From the NCBI GenBank assembly GCA_023238725.1, contig CM041534.1:21450303-21514302 (forward strand): DNA of 64,000 nt, in the 5' to 3' direction. Made by a program: the position numbers and the translations under genes. Shown here piece after piece: positions 61,985-64,000 of the stretch. The stretch is from Scortum barcoo (Eukaryota; Chordata; Actinopteri; Centrarchiformes; Terapontidae). The notes under the pieces were generated by a model. The model was not told where the DNA came from. It ran no database searches and saw only the letters and a list, made by a program, of their open reading frames with translations. Within the stretch, counting starts at the first letter, position 1. Each line of letters begins with the position of its first letter.

Positions 61985-63603
61985 ATGTCAGACAGCGAAG
62001 CTACAGCAGCGGAGGGTCCAGAAGTGGCTCCAGAGATTCAAGATGCCTCTCCGGCCGAAACCCCCGACAGCTCCTCGCCTATCACGCCGACTGACAACGC
62101 AACTGACGTTGCCCCAACGAGGAAGGCCAGGAGGAAACCAGAACCTAAACCTGCAGCTGAAGCCGAGGAGTCACCGAAAACAGAGGAACAGCCAGCAAAG
62201 GCACTGATGAGATTTTTATACTAGATAAAACTAACTGATATTGGTAAAAAAAAAAGAAGACCTCTTATGCTTCTTTGAGAGCTTGAACACATTTAACATT
62301 ACCTGGCTGTCATTTTCTTTTTGGTGTCGGTCAGAACAACGCCTCAGCTGATAAAATGCTCAGTTTTATGAAGCTATCATTGAAAATATTCTCAATTTAT
62401 TGGAGACAATCTGGCATCTCAGATCAGGGTGTAACACACCTGAAAGTCCAGCAATGAATACAGCTATAGTATATAAACATAAGGAAAAGTGCTTGTAAAA
62501 TAATGTGTGAAGCCTCTCACCATGCTCACTACATATTCCATGGCTTCAATAGCAGTTTCTTTTCTACTATTTTTACTTTACTCTTCAGTCATTGACTGTG
62601 AATTTTAAAGAAGCTGCAGTTTTTGCAAGCGTTTTAACACGAGTGGTAAAAGAAGTTAGTGATAAGCCTGGTCTTTTATCAGTTGCATGCTCCACTAACT
62701 CCAGAGGTCACTTCTTTACGTGCAGAAGTTATCGACGTTGCCTTTCTGTTTCTCTTTAGCAATAACAACCTCTGTCTCTCTCCCCCTCTCTCTCTCTCCT
62801 CCTCCTTCCATACTCATCCTCTCCATCCTCATATCCTTTCTCTCAGACATCCAGTGAGTCCACCGTGTCTCAGGGTGGTTGGGGATACTGGGGCAGCTGG
62901 GGCAAATCCATCTTGTCCACAGCAACAGCGACTGTGTCCACTGTGGGTGAGTACAGACCATGTAACCTAACAGAGCTGTCCCAGAAAAAAAAAAACCCAA
63001 CTAGTCATCATCTAATTGCAGGTTTAAGCTTAATTTCTGTGAACCTTCAATGTAAAAATGTCAAGGTAAATGTAGTTGTGTGTGTGCATGCATGTGTGCT
63101 GGTTTATGTTTTTAATTGTACTTTCACTTAACGCTAAAAACTTTTTTTATTTTTTATTTATTTTCTTCCTTTCATTACATTGTGTATGTTTTGTAATACG
63201 CTGTCTGTATGTAACTGTTAAAACATCCTCTGAACTATACATGATGTTTGTCTCTCGTGCTCATCCAGGCCAAGGGCTCACTCAGGTGATAGAGAAAGCA
63301 GAGACGACGCTGGGGATCCCCAGTCCGACCGAAGTCTCAGCACAAGTCGAGGAAGAGCAGAAAGAGCAGGGTGAGGCGTTGCTGTTGTGTTATTAAAGCA
63401 CTAAACACCGGTCCAGTCATCATGGAAATACCCTTCTTGTAGACAAAGAAGTTTATTTTAGTCTTTATTCACGTGTTGTGTTTGTTTCTCCGCCCGCAGG
63501 TGAAGCCAGCAGTGAGACGGACAGAGCAGCAGGAGAAGGATCAGCGGGGTTGGGAAGTGCGATTGGAATGCTGTCGTCGCTCACCAGCGTGGTCCAGAGC
63601 ACC
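61985..63603 (+). CDS. fam114a2: FAM114A2, N-terminal part, four coding exons, gene runs off the right edge
   Basis: Member of the FAM114 (Noxp20-like) family, whose biochemical role is poorly known. Exons read from the sequence: 61965-62200 (ATG at 61985, 72 codons), 62847-62946, 63269-63370 and 63500-63603, with phases 0, 1, 1 and 0 that join without a stop into 174 codons. The acidic, low-complexity start (MSDSEATAAEG) is followed from about residue 82 by the diagnostic GGWGYWGSWGKS, then GQGLTQVIEKAETTLGIPSP, and an S/T-rich stretch ending VVQST, as in human FAM114A2. Three introns are GT-AG (after exons 3, 4 and 5); the intron after the first coding exon appears to start with GC. Assignment to A2 rather than A1 rests on the adjacent MFAP3. 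Remaining exons must lie beyond 64000. Confidence 0.93.
62201..62846 (+). other. fam114a2: Apparent GC-AG intron of FAM114A2
   Basis: The first coding exon must end in phase 0 to join the exon at 62847. The only position that keeps the frame and family sequence is after AAAG at 62200, so the intron begins GCACTG and ends TCTCAG. The next GT (about 62241) lies past an in-frame stop at 62222-62224. GC donors occur in about 1% of vertebrate introns; this one is weak at positions +4 to +6. Confidence 0.6.
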
Positions 63604-64000
63604 GTAAGCAGAAATGTCCTCTGTGTTGTGTTTCTGTTTCTTAGAGGGAGGAAAGAGAAGTCCGCATTTTCTGAAAAAGTCTGCGTCTTTTCATGATCTC
63701 ACGTGGAGCATCGACAAAGAAAACATGCAGCTCTTGAGAAAGGGCGGCATTGCAGTGTTTTTTTCCAGCTACTTCCCACTGTTTTCCAGTATTTCGAGAC
63801 AGTTCATTCATGATTCATCTTAAAAAACACAAGTCCAGTTTTGGTGATTTCTATGTTTCAGAAGAGAAGAATTTAATTTTTCATTTAATTTTTTGTTGAT
63901 TTTGATCTTTTTGTCTGTAAATGTTGACATTTTGGGAAAAAATTTAATCACTATAACATTGTGCTAGGTTGTTTTGCATTTTTCACATGTCATTAGTTCA
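63604..64000 (+). other. fam114a2: FAM114A2 intron, incomplete at the window edge
   Basis: This begins with the donor GTAAGC after codon 174. I see no further FAM114A2 exon before 64000. The open frames here have no family resemblance. Confidence 0.75.

Overview
The window is vertebrate nuclear DNA, almost certainly from a teleost fish and probably a percomorph. The reasons are two intron-containing vertebrate genes with short fish-like introns, abundant dinucleotide and tetranucleotide microsatellites, and a typical teleost repeat mix: V-core SINE pieces, Tc1/mariner remnants, L2/Maui-like LINE pieces and several unnamed fish interspersed repeats. There is no sign of operons, phage or CRISPR.

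Region 1 (1 to about 57000) is gene-poor. I found no exon I can name in it on either strand. It holds decayed mobile elements: Tc1 at 1085-1538 and 10711-11135; V-SINE pieces at 2091, 4932, 31428, 33566 and 36905; a minus-strand LINE at 31694-33425; an L2-like LINE at 41170-43065; a LINE 5-prime head at 47142-47522; and a possible solo LTR at 27474-27858. It also has long microsatellites and several repeat-free blocks that look like conserved non-coding elements, although conservation cannot be judged from one sequence. The most structured such block is 16857-17271: a diverged direct duplication about 206 bp apart, followed by a perfect 12-bp inverted repeat made of forkhead-like motifs.

Region 2 (about 57000-64000) carries two genes head to head. 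MFAP3 (minus, coding 59195 to 57977, two coding exons) encodes a signal peptide, one Ig domain, a transmembrane segment and a conserved cytoplasmic tail. As written it has a 4-bp tandem duplication in the transmembrane codons that breaks the frame. FAM114A2 (plus, coding from 61985, at least four coding exons, running off the right edge) carries the family's Gly/Trp-rich GWGYWGSWGKS motif. Between them lies a probable shared bidirectional promoter with two perfect palindromic CRE sites, three ETS sites and a GC box. The human genome has the same MFAP3/FAM114A2 head-to-head pair on 5q33, with GALNT10 beyond MFAP3; no GALNT10 exon was recognised here.

The two genes have no known shared pathway; what links them is shared promoter DNA and conserved synteny. 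The strongest leads are the MFAP3 frameshift, an apparently obligatory GC-AG first coding intron in FAM114A2, the compact CRE/ETS promoter, and the duplicated block plus inverted repeat near 17 kb.
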